From Undibacterium sp. 5I1 (GTDB taxonomy: Bacteria > Pseudomonadota > Gammaproteobacteria > Burkholderiales > Burkholderiaceae_D), in NCBI RefSeq assembly GCF_034314085.1, contig NZ_JAVIWI010000001.1:4030001-4094000 (forward strand): a DNA stretch of 64,000 nt, given 5' to 3'. This document shows, piece by piece, positions 18,161 through 29,197 of the stretch. The translations under genes and the position numbers were made by a program. The notes beneath the pieces are model-generated. The model ran no database searches, was not told the origin of the DNA, and saw only the letters and a list, made by a program, of their open reading frames with translations. Each line of letters opens with the position of its first letter. The first letter of the stretch is position 1.

Positions 18161-19225
18161 TTAATTGAGCAGAGCATCCACAAATTCCTGAGCATTAAAC
18201 GGTTGCAAGTCTTCAATCTGTTCGCCCACGCCGATGAAATAAACCGGTACCGGACGGGTTTTGGCAATCGCTGCTAATACGCCACCTTTGGCGGTACCAT
18301 CGAGCTTGGTAATCACTAAGCCTGTCAGTGTGAGTGCATCATCAAATGCTTTTACCTGAGTTAAGGCATTTTGCCCGGTATTGCCGTCAATGATCAATAA
18401 GACTTCTTGCGGTGCGCCATCCATGCCTTTGCCGATGACGCGCTTGATTTTTTTCAGCTCTTCCATCAAGTGCAACTGGGTCGGCAAACGACCTGCTGTA
18501 TCCACCATCACAACGTCTATCCCTTTGGCACGGGCGGATGCGACTGCATCGAAGGCGACGGCCGCCGGGTCGCCAGATTCTTGCGAAATCACAGTGACGT
18601 TGTTGCGTTCGCCCCAAATCGTCAGTTGCTCACGTGCCGCTGCACGGAAGGTGTCACCCGCTGCGAGTAATACGGACTGTTGATTTTTCTGCAGATGTTT
18701 TGCCAGTTTGCCGATCGTAGTCGTTTTACCCGCGCCGTTGACGCCGCTAATCATCATCACCAAGGGTTGATGACGACCTAGCTCTAAAGGTTTTTGCAGT
18801 GGTGTCAGCAAGTCTAAAAGCAAGGTCTTGAGGGCGAGTCTGACTTGCTCGGCCTCGGTTAATTTTTCTTCCTTGACCTTTTTCTTCAAACCATCCAACA
18901 AAAATTGCGTTGCTTCTACGCCGGCGTCGGAGGTCAGTAGTGCGGTTTCTAACTCTTCATATAAGTCATCGTCGATCTTTGCGCCAACAAATAGTGTGGT
19001 CAGGTTGGACGATGTTTTCGACAGTCCTGCTTTTAAACGGCTGATCCAGGAGCGTTTTTCAGCGACAGCTTCTGTGGCTTGATCGCTGCTGGCCAAAGAT
19101 TCTGGCACAGTTGATGACGCGATTGATGACGCGATTGATGAGGCTGCTTCCGCGCTGGGTAGCGCTACTGTGGTTGGCAGCGAAGCAGGTTCTTCTTTGG
19201 GTTTTTTCTTGAAAAAGCTAAACAT
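18161..19225 (-). CDS. ftsY: Signal recognition particle receptor FtsY
   Basis: SRP receptor GTPase that docks ribosome-SRP complexes at the membrane. 354 aa. The N-terminal 60 residues are a low-complexity, Ser/Ala/Glu-rich A domain with a short internal repeat (ASSIASSIASS). The N and G domains follow with GVNGAGKTTTIGKLA (G1), GDTFRAAAREQL, DTAGRLPTQ (G3), ITKLDGTAKGG (G4) and YFIGVGEQIEDLQPF. It is the first gene of the ftsY-ftsE-ftsX unit. Confidence 0.96.
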   Translation of the reverse strand: MFSFFKKKPKEEPASLPTTVALPSAEAASSIASSIASSTVPESLASSDQATEAVAEKRSWISRLKAGLSKTSSNLTTLFVGAKIDDDLYEELETALLTSDAGVEATQFLLDGLKKKVKEEKLTEAEQVRLALKTLLLDLLTPLQKPLELGRHQPLVMMISGVNGAGKTTTIGKLAKHLQKNQQSVLLAAGDTFRAAAREQLTIWGERNNVTVISQESGDPAAVAFDAVASARAKGIDVVMVDTAGRLPTQLHLMEELKKIKRVIGKGMDGAPQEVLLIIDGNTGQNALTQVKAFDDALTLTGLVITKLDGTAKGGVLAAIAKTRPVPVYFIGVGEQIEDLQPFNAQEFVDALLN

Positions 19226-19477
19226 CGAGGTTTTAATAGGGCAGAAGACGAACAGGTTAGAATGCAGCCATTCTAACAGAGCCCTATTGCCAGATTGACG
19301 AGCCTTGTGTTGTGCGGCGCTAATTTGTTGTCGATTAGCTGGTCTTGGGCAATTTTGTGCGAGTTGTGCTTAGCTTGTCTTATTTAGTTAAGCCTTAGCG
19401 CTAAATAAGCTTAGTTTTTTGGTGTCGTAACGCTCTTCGCGGTGCGTCATATGGCTTGCATTTCATTAGTAGAATAA

Positions 19478-19557
19478 ATACTCATCGCTAGTATATTTAA
19501 GTTGTCCATATAATTACTGGACAATAGAGCTATTTCTCATAAAAAAATGGGGAGTAT
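19478..19557 (+). repeat. Family A miniature inverted-repeat element, copy 2
   Basis: 80 bp from ATACTC to GGAGTAT with central TTGTCCAT...TGGACAA and the A-rich right arm (AAAAAAATGGGGAG). It lies in the 445-bp gap between the divergent ftsY and rsmD genes. The rest of that gap shows no gene. Confidence 0.75.
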
Positions 19558-19670
19558 ATTGATTTTCCTAGTATTTTTATATTTAGCATTTTTGTGTAAG
19601 TTTTGTAATTCATGAATAAAATTGATTTCTTTTTCAAGCAGCTTAAAGCTGCGCAACCTGACTCTCGTGC

Positions 19671-20339
19671 ATGAAAGCTAAACCTAAAAAACCGACCACG
19701 CCCGCTGGTCCCAAGCGCGTTCCGCATCAGGTACGTATTATTGGCGGCCAGTGGAAGCGGACTTTGTTACCCGTGATTGATGCCGAAGGTTTGCGCCCGA
19801 CTCCTGATCGTGTCAGAGAAACTATTTTCAATTGGCTGGGACATTTGCTAGACGGCAGATGGCCAACCGTGCGCTGTCTTGATTTGTTTGCTGGCAGCGG
19901 CGCGCTGGGTTTTGAAGCCGCCAGTCGCGGTGCAGTAGCGGTCACGATGGTGGAATACCACACGCCCGCTTTTAAGCAGCTAGAGCAAGTCCAGCAAAAG
20001 CTGGGCGCGCAGCAAATTGCCTTAGTTCGTGGCGATGCCTTGACGGTGGTGCAGTCGCTGGTAGCGCGCCAGCAACAATTTGATTTGATTTTTCTCGACC
20101 CGCCTTTTGCGCAAGGATTTTTAACCAAGATCGTGCCGCTGTGCGCTAAGTTGTTGGCGGCTGGCGGCTTGTTATATGTCGAAGCAGAAGCGGCCTTGCC
20201 AGAAGATCCTGCCGATCCGGCGTATCCAGAATGGTTGATTGATTGGAAACTGATTCGTGCAGATCAGGCAGGGAGTGTGTATTTCCACATACTGCAACGC
20301 AACATCTTGACACATGACATGCCCGAAATTCAGGCATAA
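19671..20339 (+). CDS. rsmD: 16S rRNA (guanine(966)-N2)-methyltransferase RsmD
   Basis: Class I SAM methyltransferase that modifies G966 of 16S rRNA. 222 aa. RIIGGQWKRTLLPV and RPTPDRVRETIFNWLGHLL are the family opening. Motif I is CLDLFAGSGALGFEAASRGA, and the catalytic motif IV is DLIFLDPPFAQG. Followed by coaD with a 44-bp gap, the usual pair. Confidence 0.95.
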   Translation: MKAKPKKPTTPAGPKRVPHQVRIIGGQWKRTLLPVIDAEGLRPTPDRVRETIFNWLGHLLDGRWPTVRCLDLFAGSGALGFEAASRGAVAVTMVEYHTPAFKQLEQVQQKLGAQQIALVRGDALTVVQSLVARQQQFDLIFLDPPFAQGFLTKIVPLCAKLLAAGGLLYVEAEAALPEDPADPAYPEWLIDWKLIRADQAGSVYFHILQRNILTHDMPEIQA

Positions 20340-20362
20340 TGCCTTCTCAAATTGGTGCATAG

Positions 20363-21233
<871 letters not shown>

Positions 21234-21328
21234 GTTTATCTGGCGCGAATTAATCAAGCCAGTGACTGCCTTAACCTAACACTTTGCAACTGGTAAGCAC
21301 TTCGCAATCATTTACCGCGCGCCCAACA

Positions 21329-22477
21329 TCAATCTGCCCGGCAGACCCGGTTACGACCTTGATTCTTCGCTCTGAATAAAGCCTGATCTGCTGCCTGTAA
21401 TAAATCACGCGCAACATTCTCAATCTTGCCTTCATTATTGGCGACAGCCAACGTTGACACGCCGATAGAAATCGTCGCCTGACAAGTACCGATGGCACCG
21501 GTCAGTGCAAACGTTTTGCCTGCAATACTTTTGCGTATCCGTTCTGCCACAATCAAGCCGTCTTGCGCGCTGGCATTGACTAGCAGAGCGACAAATTCCT
21601 CCCCGCCAAAACGCCCCATGGTATCGCTCAGACGCAGTTCTGCCTTGATACGATTACTGACTTCGATCAAGACATCATCGCCCCCCTGGTGGCCGTAACG
21701 GTCATTAATTTTTTTAAAGAAATCGATATCCAGATACATGCAGACAATGCTGTATTGCTGACGACGGGCGCGCCCGATTTCTTCCAGCATGCGCTGTTCT
21801 ACATAGCGGCGGTTGCTGACATTGGTGAGCGGATCGGTTAAGCCTATATGTGTCAGCCGTTCGTTATTGATCACGTTCTCAAGACAGATGGCAATGATGG
21901 AGGCCAGATGCTCGATAAAATCGGTCGCCATGGTTGGGCTAAACCGTGCGTCTTCAAAGCTACCTAAATTCAGATAACCTAATAATTTTTGTTGTCGTAT
22001 TAAGGGCACCACCGCAACGCTTTTGGGTTTGCGCGTACAGGTTGAAAACATCTTGCCGTGTTTCACGGGGTCATAAATTCCTAAGACCGGTTTGAACAAT
22101 TGCTCGCCATGGATGCGCAAATCTAGCTCGTTTTGCACAAAAAATAAGGAGGGAAATTCTTCAGAAGTGATCTTCAGATCCAGCATGATCTGCTGCAGAT
22201 TTTTTTGATAGTCCAGCAAGCCTAGCGTGACAATATCCAGTTCTGACATCTTGGCTAGTGCACTAAAAATATTTTCGATCAACTCACGAAAACTACTGGC
22301 ACCGATCAGCTTTAAATCGAAGCTCTGATGCCGCGACATAATATTTTGGTTACGATGCGCTTGTTCTAACAGGTTTTCTAATTGAGTACGCAAGGCAAAA
22401 TTCTCTGTACGCAGTTGGGTAAGCACATCGGCAATCACATCGGATTGTCCGGTAGATGACACGACAACTTTCTCCAT
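21329..22477 (-). CDS. DUF484/GAF-like sensor with GGDEF diguanylate cyclase domain
   Basis: 382 aa. A short coiled-coil start (about residues 10-45) leads to a GAF-like domain of the DUF484 type (about 50-205), then a GGDEF domain. The active-site motif is RFGGEEF, with RLSD five residues before it as an I-site, so product-inhibited cyclic-di-GMP synthesis is likely. No membrane segment. The ligand of the GAF-like part is unknown. Confidence 0.9.
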   Translation of the reverse strand: MEKVVVSSTGQSDVIADVLTQLRTENFALRTQLENLLEQAHRNQNIMSRHQSFDLKLIGASSFRELIENIFSALAKMSELDIVTLGLLDYQKNLQQIMLDLKITSEEFPSLFFVQNELDLRIHGEQLFKPVLGIYDPVKHGKMFSTCTRKPKSVAVVPLIRQQKLLGYLNLGSFEDARFSPTMATDFIEHLASIIAICLENVINNERLTHIGLTDPLTNVSNRRYVEQRMLEEIGRARRQQYSIVCMYLDIDFFKKINDRYGHQGGDDVLIEVSNRIKAELRLSDTMGRFGGEEFVALLVNASAQDGLIVAERIRKSIAGKTFALTGAIGTCQATISIGVSTLAVANNEGKIENVARDLLQAADQALFRAKNQGRNRVCRAD

Positions 22478-22521
22478 AATGCCTTTCGTTTGCGCGCAGC
22501 TTGGGTCAATATTTTCGGTAA

Positions 22522-23397
22522 TTAGAATGCTATCTGAATATCTAACGCATCACCAACATATAGTGTTTGACCGCAACCTTTTGTCACAATTACGTTCATC
22601 CCGAATGTGATCCCGCCATCCAGCAGAGGATTGGCGCGATAGGTTTGCAAAATATCTACCGGATCAGGTCCGGGTTCTCCGGTGGCTTGATCTACGGCGG
22701 GGATTGTGCAGCGAGTGCAAGGCTTGACCGGCTTGAGCTGGATTTGGCGCTCATGATTGATGAGGTCCAAACTACTCGCATAGTCCTCTTCAAACGCGGC
22801 TATCTCAGCAAGCACGATGTTGGGGCGGAAGCGATCCATAGGAATCGACTCACGACCTTGCAAGAGTAACTTTTGGTTTAGATCATCGAGCGATGCAGTA
22901 GACGTCAGCAACAGCGGGAATCCGTCTGAAAACAGCGTGCCGACCTCCTGATCGCCGGTCCATTTTTGGCTGGCTAATCGTCGACCAGCAGGATCAAAGC
23001 GTACCAAACGACAAGCGGTGCCCAAGAACTGACTCAACCAAGCCGCGGCGTTGTCGCCACAGTCAAACGCAGCGATCAGATCGTCCCAGATTTGTACTTG
23101 CAAAGATACCGCTGGTGCCAGCTCAGCCAGGCTAAGCGCCATTGGCAATGCTGGCATATCAGGCGCAAGCAGTATTAAATGATCGCCCTCTATCGTTGGG
23201 CGTATCAATGCCATGCGAGGATGGCTGCGCTGGCTTAAAAATAGCCCCGTCGGATCAACCACCATCCACTCACGATCACGAATCAGGCTTGCGCCGATCT
23301 GCTGTGACAAGCCAGACTCGCTGACCGCCGCCGACCGTAAGCGGATACCAGCGCAAGATTTAATCGGGTACAGCGTCAGTTCAGTAATCGTAGGCAT
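22522..23397 (-). CDS. MOSC domain protein (YcbX-like, molybdenum-cofactor binding)
   Basis: 291 aa: an N-terminal MOSC beta-barrel (ITELTLYPIKSCAGIRLRSAAV) and the C-terminal MOSC domain with the conserved cysteine region KPCTRCTIPAVDQATGE. YcbX-type proteins use molybdenum cofactor to reduce N-hydroxylated compounds, usually with a ferredoxin domain. Here the ferredoxin domain is absent, as in many homologues. It is monocistronic, 44 bp from the GGDEF gene. Confidence 0.9.
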   Translation of the reverse strand: MPTITELTLYPIKSCAGIRLRSAAVSESGLSQQIGASLIRDREWMVVDPTGLFLSQRSHPRMALIRPTIEGDHLILLAPDMPALPMALSLAELAPAVSLQVQIWDDLIAAFDCGDNAAAWLSQFLGTACRLVRFDPAGRRLASQKWTGDQEVGTLFSDGFPLLLTSTASLDDLNQKLLLQGRESIPMDRFRPNIVLAEIAAFEEDYASSLDLINHERQIQLKPVKPCTRCTIPAVDQATGEPGPDPVDILQTYRANPLLDGGITFGMNVIVTKGCGQTLYVGDALDIQIAF

Positions 23398-23474
23398 GGT
23401 GGTTAATACTCACAAGTCAAAATTTATAAGGAGATACATCGTCGGAATAATCAGGTTTTACAGGAATATTTAAT

Positions 23475-23553
23475 ATACTCCCCCTCATTTTTATGAAATA
23501 TGCCGCTTTGTCCAAGTAATGATTGGACGATTAATAATACTATAGGGGGGTAT
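23475..23553 (-). repeat. Family A miniature inverted-repeat element, copy 3
   Basis: 79 bp. ATACTCCCC with the T-rich arm (CATTTTTATGAAATATG) at the left and GGGGTAT at the right, so inverted relative to copies 1 and 2. Core TTTGTCCA...TTGGACGA. It lies in the 250-bp gap upstream of the MOSC gene. Confidence 0.75.
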
Positions 23554-23647
23554 TATTGCTAATAGGTTTTGATCGTGATAAAGGAACGGACAAATTCAAT
23601 CGCAATGCCTGCTACATGGACAGCCACATAAGCAGCCACATACCCCG

Positions 23648-24670
23648 CTACTTACCTTGAAACGCTTGCCGGTAAGCCGAGGGCGAGAGATTAAATTCCC
23701 TCGCAAAATAGCGTCGCAATAATAGCGCCGAGCCAAAGCCGGTATCCACCGCGATGTCATCAATCGAGCGCTTACTCGATTCTAGCTGACGTTGCGCCTG
23801 TGCCAGTCGCTGATTGAGCAGCCATTTACCGACGGTGGTACCAGTTAACTGCTGGAAGTGGCGCGTAAAACTGCGTCGGCTCATCAAGGCTTTTTCTGCC
23901 AGCTGATCCAGATGTTGCGGCTCCGCAAGATGCTGCAGCATCCATTCCAGCACTTTAGATAAACGGTCATCGCTGGCTAGGCTAGGCACAGGTTGCTCAA
24001 TATATTGTGCTTGTCCGCCTTGGCGATGTGGCGCCACCACCAGACGCCGGGCGACATGCGCTGCAATCTCCGCACCATACTGAGAGCGCAGCACATGCAA
24101 GCAGCAATCAATCCCCGCCGCCGTACCCGCCGAAGTAATCACATCCCCATGGTCAACATACAAGACATTGGAATCGAGGTGTACTTGTGGAAAACGCTGT
24201 AAAAATTCTTTCGCAACTGCCCAATGAGTTGTTGCCATCCTCTGATCAAGCAAGCCCGCTTCCGCCACCACAAACGCACCCAGACATAAACCAATAATCC
24301 GCACACCAGCCCGATGCGCTTTACGCAAAGCACTCAGCAGTGCAGCCGGTGCAGGTCGCAAATCGGTATGCCATGACGGGATCACTATCATATCCGCCCG
24401 TGCTAAGGCAGATAAACCATGACTCGTGTTGATCGAAAAACCAGCACTTGTCGTCACCACATGTTTGCCAGCCTTCGCTGCGAAGACACACACTTTCAGC
24501 TTGAACGCAGGTAATTTAAATTCGCCATGCTGCTCACCGAACACCAGGCAAGGAACCGATAAATGAAACGGACTAATACCATCAAATGCCAGTACAGCCA
24601 CCGTGACAGTGTTCTTCACGGCGTTAGACAGGAATTGAGTCTGAGATTGAATTGGAGTTTCAATAAGCAT
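23648..24670 (-). CDS. GlxA family AraC-type transcriptional regulator
   Basis: 340-aa regulator with an N-terminal DJ-1/PfpI-like domain (VAVLAFDGISPFHLSVPCLVFGE ... GLCLGAFVVAEAGLLDQR) and a C-terminal AraC DNA-binding domain (two HTHs; SRRSFTRHFQQLTGTTVGKWL and IDDIAVDTGFGSALLLRRYFAREFNLSPSAYR). Start ATG 24670 leaves 119 bp to the divergent cysteine hydrolase. An open extension to 24769 would occupy that promoter. The divergent layout suggests that it controls the hydrolase. Confidence 0.9.
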   Translation of the reverse strand: MLIETPIQSQTQFLSNAVKNTVTVAVLAFDGISPFHLSVPCLVFGEQHGEFKLPAFKLKVCVFAAKAGKHVVTTSAGFSINTSHGLSALARADMIVIPSWHTDLRPAPAALLSALRKAHRAGVRIIGLCLGAFVVAEAGLLDQRMATTHWAVAKEFLQRFPQVHLDSNVLYVDHGDVITSAGTAAGIDCCLHVLRSQYGAEIAAHVARRLVVAPHRQGGQAQYIEQPVPSLASDDRLSKVLEWMLQHLAEPQHLDQLAEKALMSRRSFTRHFQQLTGTTVGKWLLNQRLAQAQRQLESSKRSIDDIAVDTGFGSALLLRRYFAREFNLSPSAYRQAFQGK

Positions 24671-24789
24671 GGCCTGATTGTATCGAATATTGGCAATCGG
24701 GTCACTTCTTAATCTGGACGATATGTCTGAAAATAACAGCACAAACGCAATCGCTGTTTGCCATATCACTTTATCTGGAGAGCTTTATC

Positions 24790-25440
24790 ATGACTACGCC
24801 CATATCCATTCCGACCACACCGAAGCGCGCATTGATAGTGATCGATGTACAGAACGAATATTTTACGGGCAACATGCGGATCGAATATCCAGATCCGCAA
24901 GTGTCCCTGCATCATATTGCTCTTGCGATGGACGCAGCCAAGGCGGCAGGTATCCCGATTTTGGTAGTACAACATTCCGCGCCCGAAAACTCCCCCATCT
25001 TTGCGCGCGACTCTGCCAATTGGGAGTTACATGCAACGGTCAAAAGTCGCCCTTATGATCATTTGATCGAAAAGTCCATGGCCAGTATTTTTGTCGGCAC
25101 GGATGCCAAACAATGGCTGGAAAAAAATCACATTGATACCCTGACAATCGTTGGCTACATGACGCATAACTGCAACGCCAGCACCATTTATCAAGCGGCA
25201 CATGATGCTTATCAAGTCGAAATTTTGTCCGACGCGACCGGCGCTTTACCCTACGAAAATAGCGCAGGATACGCCAGCGCAGAAGAAATCCATCGCACTT
25301 TTAATGTCGTATTCCAATCTAACTTCGGCGCAGTGGCTAGCACCGCAGAATGGATCAAGTTAATTAATACAGGCGGTGTGTTGGAGAAGAGCAACGTATT
25401 GGTGTCGCATCTGGCCGGGCGGGCGCATCCATCTGCTTAA
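24790..25440 (+). CDS. Isochorismatase-like cysteine hydrolase
   Basis: 216-aa alpha/beta cysteine hydrolase. The catalytic aspartate is in LIVIDVQNEYF, the lysine lies in the PYDHLIEKSMASIF segment, and the nucleophile is the cysteine in VGYMTHNCNASTIYQA. The family includes nicotinamidases, isochorismatases and N-carbamoyl hydrolases. The substrate cannot be told from sequence. It is divergent from the GlxA-type regulator. Confidence 0.9.
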   Translation: MTTPISIPTTPKRALIVIDVQNEYFTGNMRIEYPDPQVSLHHIALAMDAAKAAGIPILVVQHSAPENSPIFARDSANWELHATVKSRPYDHLIEKSMASIFVGTDAKQWLEKNHIDTLTIVGYMTHNCNASTIYQAAHDAYQVEILSDATGALPYENSAGYASAEEIHRTFNVVFQSNFGAVASTAEWIKLINTGGVLEKSNVLVSHLAGRAHPSA

Positions 25441-25498
25441 GTAGTGTTGGGCTCGCAAAGCGCTAATAAAGCGCTAACGTAAGGCGAATAACATGAAT

Positions 25499-25536
25499 AA
25501 AAAAGCGTCACTTGTTTGTACAAGCAACGCTTTTTT
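25499..25536. terminator. Bidirectional terminator between cysteine hydrolase and ychF
   Basis: AAAAAAGCGT pairs with ACGCTTTTTT, and after a short mismatch CTTG pairs with CAAG around a TTTGTA loop. It is placed between two convergent genes. Confidence 0.85.
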
Positions 25537-25577
25537 AGAGCTCTCACCACTGAGGACGAGAATCATTAAATTAGTAC

Positions 25578-26669
25578 TTAGACGTTAAACAAGAAGTTCA
25601 GCACATCACCATCCTTAACCACATATTCCTTACCTTCAGCGCGCATCTTACCTGCGTCTTTTGCACCAGCTTCACCTTTAAAGTTGATGAAGTCATCAAA
25701 CGCTATGGTTTGTGCACGGATGAAGCCGCGTTCGAAATCGGTGTGGATCACGCCTGCTGCCTGTGGTGCGGTATCACCGACATGAATGGTCCAGGCGCGG
25801 ACTTCTTTGACACCGGCGGTGAAATAAGTTTGCAGGCCAAGCAGTTTGAATGCGGCGCGGATTAGGCGATCTAGTCCCGGCTCTTCCATGCCCATGTCGT
25901 TTAAGAAATCGGTTTTATCGGCGTCATCCAGATCGGCAATTTCTGCTTCGATCGATGCACAAATGGCGACGATAGGCGCATTTTGTGATTGGGCGTAGGC
26001 AGTCAGTTGATCCAGTAAGGGATTATCTTTAAAACCGGTATCGGATACGTTAGCGACGTACATCGCTGGCTTGGCAGTGATCAGGCAAAGTGGCTTGATC
26101 AACAGCATTTCTTCTGCGTCCAGACCCAGGGCGCGCACTGGTTTTGCGTCGTTCAGTGCGGGCATGATGCGCTCTAATATGGCGACCAGTTTGGCGGCAT
26201 CTTTGTCGCCGGAGCGGGCTTTTTTGTTTTCGCGGTGGATGGCTTTTTCTACCGAGCTCATATCGGCCAATGCCAGTTCAGTCTGAATGACTTCGATATC
26301 ATCGAGCGGGCTGACCTTGCCTGCGACGTGGATCACATTGTCATCTACAAAGCAGCGTACGACGTTGACGATAGCATCGGTTTCGCGGATGTGGGCGAGG
26401 AACTGATTGCCCAAGCCTTCGCCTTTCGAGGCACCGGCAACCAGCCCAGCGATATCGACAAACTCAACAATCGCGTTTTGGATACGTTCTGGTTTAACGA
26501 TGGCGGCCAATTGCGCCAGACGCGGATCGGGTACCTCTACCATGCCGACATTGGGTTCGATCGTACAGAAAGGATAGTTTTCTGCCGGGATGCCTGCTTT
26601 GGTCAGTGCATTAAAAAGAGTAGATTTGCCGACGTTAGGCAGGCCGACGATGCCGCATTTGAGACTCAT
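25578..26669 (-). CDS. ychF: Ribosome-binding ATPase YchF (Obg family)
   Basis: 363 aa P-loop protein that prefers ATP over GTP and binds the ribosome. G1 [16 protein letters not shown]2/G3 region [15 protein letters not shown] and [20 protein letters not shown], the NxxE variant in place of NKxD ([12 protein letters not shown] region) and the C-terminal TGS domain ([17 protein letters not shown] ... DVLNFLFNV). Length and order are standard. Usually linked with pth, which here lies 8 kb away. Confidence 0.96.
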   Translation of the reverse strand: MSLKCGIVGLPNVGKSTLFNALTKAGIPAENYPFCTIEPNVGMVEVPDPRLAQLAAIVKPERIQNAIVEFVDIAGLVAGASKGEGLGNQFLAHIRETDAIVNVVRCFVDDNVIHVAGKVSPLDDIEVIQTELALADMSSVEKAIHRENKKARSGDKDAAKLVAILERIMPALNDAKPVRALGLDAEEMLLIKPLCLITAKPAMYVANVSDTGFKDNPLLDQLTAYAQSQNAPIVAICASIEAEIADLDDADKTDFLNDMGMEEPGLDRLIRAAFKLLGLQTYFTAGVKEVRAWTIHVGDTAPQAAGVIHTDFERGFIRAQTIAFDDFINFKGEAGAKDAGKMRAEGKEYVVKDGDVLNFLFNV

Positions 26670-26925
26670 GATATTTTACCGAAGAGGTGAGATGTGATTA
26701 GATTAGCCCGCTATTTTACCGGAACATCGGCTTATTCAGGCGGTTTTGACGCTGAGGATGGAGTTCGTCTGAATTGGTGAGCGGATATTCTTTCAGCTTG
26801 GCGTGGGTTTTTATGACGCCCGAAAAAAATTGCTACAATTTACTTGGTATTTTTGAAATTAAACTCATATATTTTAAATGCGGCCAGCAATCATGCTAGT
26901 TGCCGATTATTTTAGGGAGAGTCCT

Positions 26926-27414
26926 TTGACTAAATTGTTAATCACTTTAGGTTTGGCGTGTGCTTTTACATTGCCGTTGTCAGCGCAGGCTCAGGTTGCG
27001 GTGCAAGCTAATCCAAATCAAGCAGCCTTATTGGCAAGCCCTGATACACAGGTTGCGGCAAATAAGCGCCTGGTGTATGACTTTTGGCGTGAGGTATTTG
27101 AGGGGGGACATATGGATCTGGCGGATAAATATCTGACCGAATCATATATTCAGCACAATCCGAATGTGGCGTCAGGACGCGCTGCGTTTGTCGATTTTTT
27201 CTCTAAATTTACCAAACCATCCCCGATTGCTGCGCAGATCAAAGCACCACTTGTGTCCATCGTTGGCGATGGCGATATGGTCGTTCTTAGTTTTGTCCGT
27301 CAGTATGACGATCCCAAAGATGCCACCAAAAAATATACCACGACCTGGTTTGACATGTTCCGTATTCAGGACGGAAAAATTGCCGAACACTGGGATAGCG
27401 CTTTGAAAAAATAA
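26926..27414 (+). CDS. Secreted SnoaL-like (NTF2 fold) protein
   Basis: 162 aa from a TTG start at 26926, chosen because AGGGAG lies 6 bases before it and the resulting N-terminus (TKLLITLGLACAFTLPLSAQA) is a clean signal peptide. The frame is also open from ATG 26878, which would bury the signal. The mature part is a SnoaL-like NTF2 domain (NKRLVYDFWREVFEGGHMDLADKYL ... YIQHNP ... DMFRIQDGKIAEHWD). Members are often annotated as polyketide cyclases or steroid isomerases. The true role here is unknown. Confidence 0.85.
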   Translation: MTKLLITLGLACAFTLPLSAQAQVAVQANPNQAALLASPDTQVAANKRLVYDFWREVFEGGHMDLADKYLTESYIQHNPNVASGRAAFVDFFSKFTKPSPIAAQIKAPLVSIVGDGDMVVLSFVRQYDDPKDATKKYTTTWFDMFRIQDGKIAEHWDSALKK

Positions 27415-27467
27415 GTTTGTCGTGTCTTGTTTAGCGCTTATTTAAATAATTCATTAAGCGAGATATA

Positions 27468-27525
27468 GCCGCTGTTTAACGTTTTCAACTTACGTTCTTA
27501 ACTTAATAAACAGCGGCGATTTTGA
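27468..27525. terminator. Probable terminator hairpin between SnoaL-like and MATE genes
   Basis: GCCGCTGTTTA at 27468 pairs with TAAACAGCGGC at 27507, an 11-bp stem with a long loop (28 bases) followed by GATTTTGATTT. It lies between convergent genes. The loop is long for a terminator, hence moderate confidence. Confidence 0.5.
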
Positions 27526-27539
27526 TTTGGTGGCTTTGA

Positions 27540-28922
27540 TTAAGCGAGCGCAGTATTTTTCTTCAAATACCTAGTCGAGACGCGGTGTAAATACACCACC
27601 AGCGATACAGCGGCAATGGTTAATCCAACCACCAGCGATATCCAGAAACCGCTGGCAGCCATTGGTTCTGCTGGCCGCAGCGGGAACCACTCAGGTGCCA
27701 AACCTAGTATGCAACCGAGTGGAATACAGACACCCCAGAACGCTGTCAGATGGATCAGCATCGGCGTGCGGGTGATTTTGTAACCTCGTATCGCGGAAGA
27801 TGCGGCGACCTGAGCACCATCGGATAACTGGAAGATCGCTGCCAGCAGTAATAGCTTGACCGTCACTTGCTGGACGGCGACATCGCTGGTGTACGCTGCT
27901 GCGATTTCTTGCCTGAACAGGGTGATCATCAACGCCGATATCACCGCAAATCCCAGCGATAAACCTACGCCTACCCAAGATGAAAAACGGGCACGTTGCG
28001 TGTCATTTTCCCCCATCGCCTGACCGACACGTGTTACCGAGGCAATACCAAAACTCAGCGGCACCATAAACACCAGGGACGAAAAATTTAAGGCAATCTG
28101 ATGTGCCGATACCGTGACTACACCAAAGCGTGCCACCAGTAAGCCGATCACACAAAATGCACTGACTTCCGCAAAATAGGTCACCCCGATGGGCAAGCCC
28201 ATGCGCAGCATCTTGCGTATCTCTGGCCAGTGTGCAGGTTCTCTATGTGTGAACGGGTAAGTTGATTGATAGGCCGGTGCTTTTTTAATCCATAAGACCA
28301 TGGCTCCCAACATCAGCCACATACCGACGCCAGTCGCTACGGCACAGCCTGTTGCGCCCAATTTTGGTAAGCCCCAATGGCCATAAATCAGCAACCAGTT
28401 AATACACACATTAAAAGCCAATCCAAATAGCGCGATCACCATCACCGGCTTGGTTTGGTTCAGGCTGGCGGTATAGCCATAGAGCGCGCGGTAGCAGGCA
28501 AAAGGCGGCAAGCCAATACTGATCACATGCACAAATTGCGCGGCTTTATCTCGTACGCTATCTTCCAGATAAATATGATCGAATACCACGGTGGACAGAT
28601 TGAGCAAGACACATCCCACCAGACCCACGCCCAAGCCCATCCACAAGGACTGGCGGACGATATGCGGGATTTTATGATGTGCATTAGCCCCGACCTCATG
28701 CGCCACGATCGCATTGATTGCCATCATCACACCCATCACGGTGACCAGCACCATCGCCCACAAAGATGCACCCAGCGCGACAGCGGCCAGATCATTGGCA
28801 CTGGCATGCCCCGTCATCGCCACATCGGCGACACCCATGCCGACGGTAGCGAGTTGGCCGATCAGGACAGGCCAGGCGAGTTGCCACATGGCGCGGGATT
28901 CGGTAAGGATTTTTGTTTTCAT
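27540..28922 (-). CDS. MATE family multidrug efflux transporter
   Basis: 460 aa with twelve expected spans. The N-terminal half begins WQLAWPVLIGQLATVGMGVADVAMTGHAS, the typical NorM-like opening, and SVSAHQIALNFSSLVFMVPLSFGIASVTRVGQAMG is the family motif of the second half. Exports cationic drugs or toxins by sodium or proton antiport. The specific substrate is unknown. It stands alone. Confidence 0.93.
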   Translation of the reverse strand: MKTKILTESRAMWQLAWPVLIGQLATVGMGVADVAMTGHASANDLAAVALGASLWAMVLVTVMGVMMAINAIVAHEVGANAHHKIPHIVRQSLWMGLGVGLVGCVLLNLSTVVFDHIYLEDSVRDKAAQFVHVISIGLPPFACYRALYGYTASLNQTKPVMVIALFGLAFNVCINWLLIYGHWGLPKLGATGCAVATGVGMWLMLGAMVLWIKKAPAYQSTYPFTHREPAHWPEIRKMLRMGLPIGVTYFAEVSAFCVIGLLVARFGVVTVSAHQIALNFSSLVFMVPLSFGIASVTRVGQAMGENDTQRARFSSWVGVGLSLGFAVISALMITLFRQEIAAAYTSDVAVQQVTVKLLLLAAIFQLSDGAQVAASSAIRGYKITRTPMLIHLTAFWGVCIPLGCILGLAPEWFPLRPAEPMAASGFWISLVVGLTIAAVSLVVYLHRVSTRYLKKNTALA

Positions 28923-28995
28923 AATCAGCAGTGCAGGCGAGTGTGAGTCGCAAAATAGAGTGCGAGTGGCATCTTAGTTCATTTTTTATAAAAAG

Positions 28996-29098
28996 AGGAT
29001 TTGCGCAAAGCCTCCGCAGCTGCGTTGTAGCTCCCGTTCGCACTATAAGTACGATCTTGGTTGCTGCGGCCGTGCCAGGATAATTTTGCGTAAATCCT
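28996..29098 (+). repeat. Family B repeat, full copy
   Basis: 103 bp beginning AGGATTTGCGCAAAG and ending TTTTGCGTAAATCCT, with GCAGCTGCGTTG near the left. Same plan as the copies at 54722 and 55257. It starts about 75 bp upstream of the MATE gene start. Confidence 0.65.
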
Positions 29099-29197
29099 AA
29101 AAAGTATCTTAACGAAGCATCTTAAGGTGATGCTGAACGCTAAACAGCAGTCCCAAAGCTAGCGGTCATGCGCTCTTTTTGATGCGGGATTAATAAC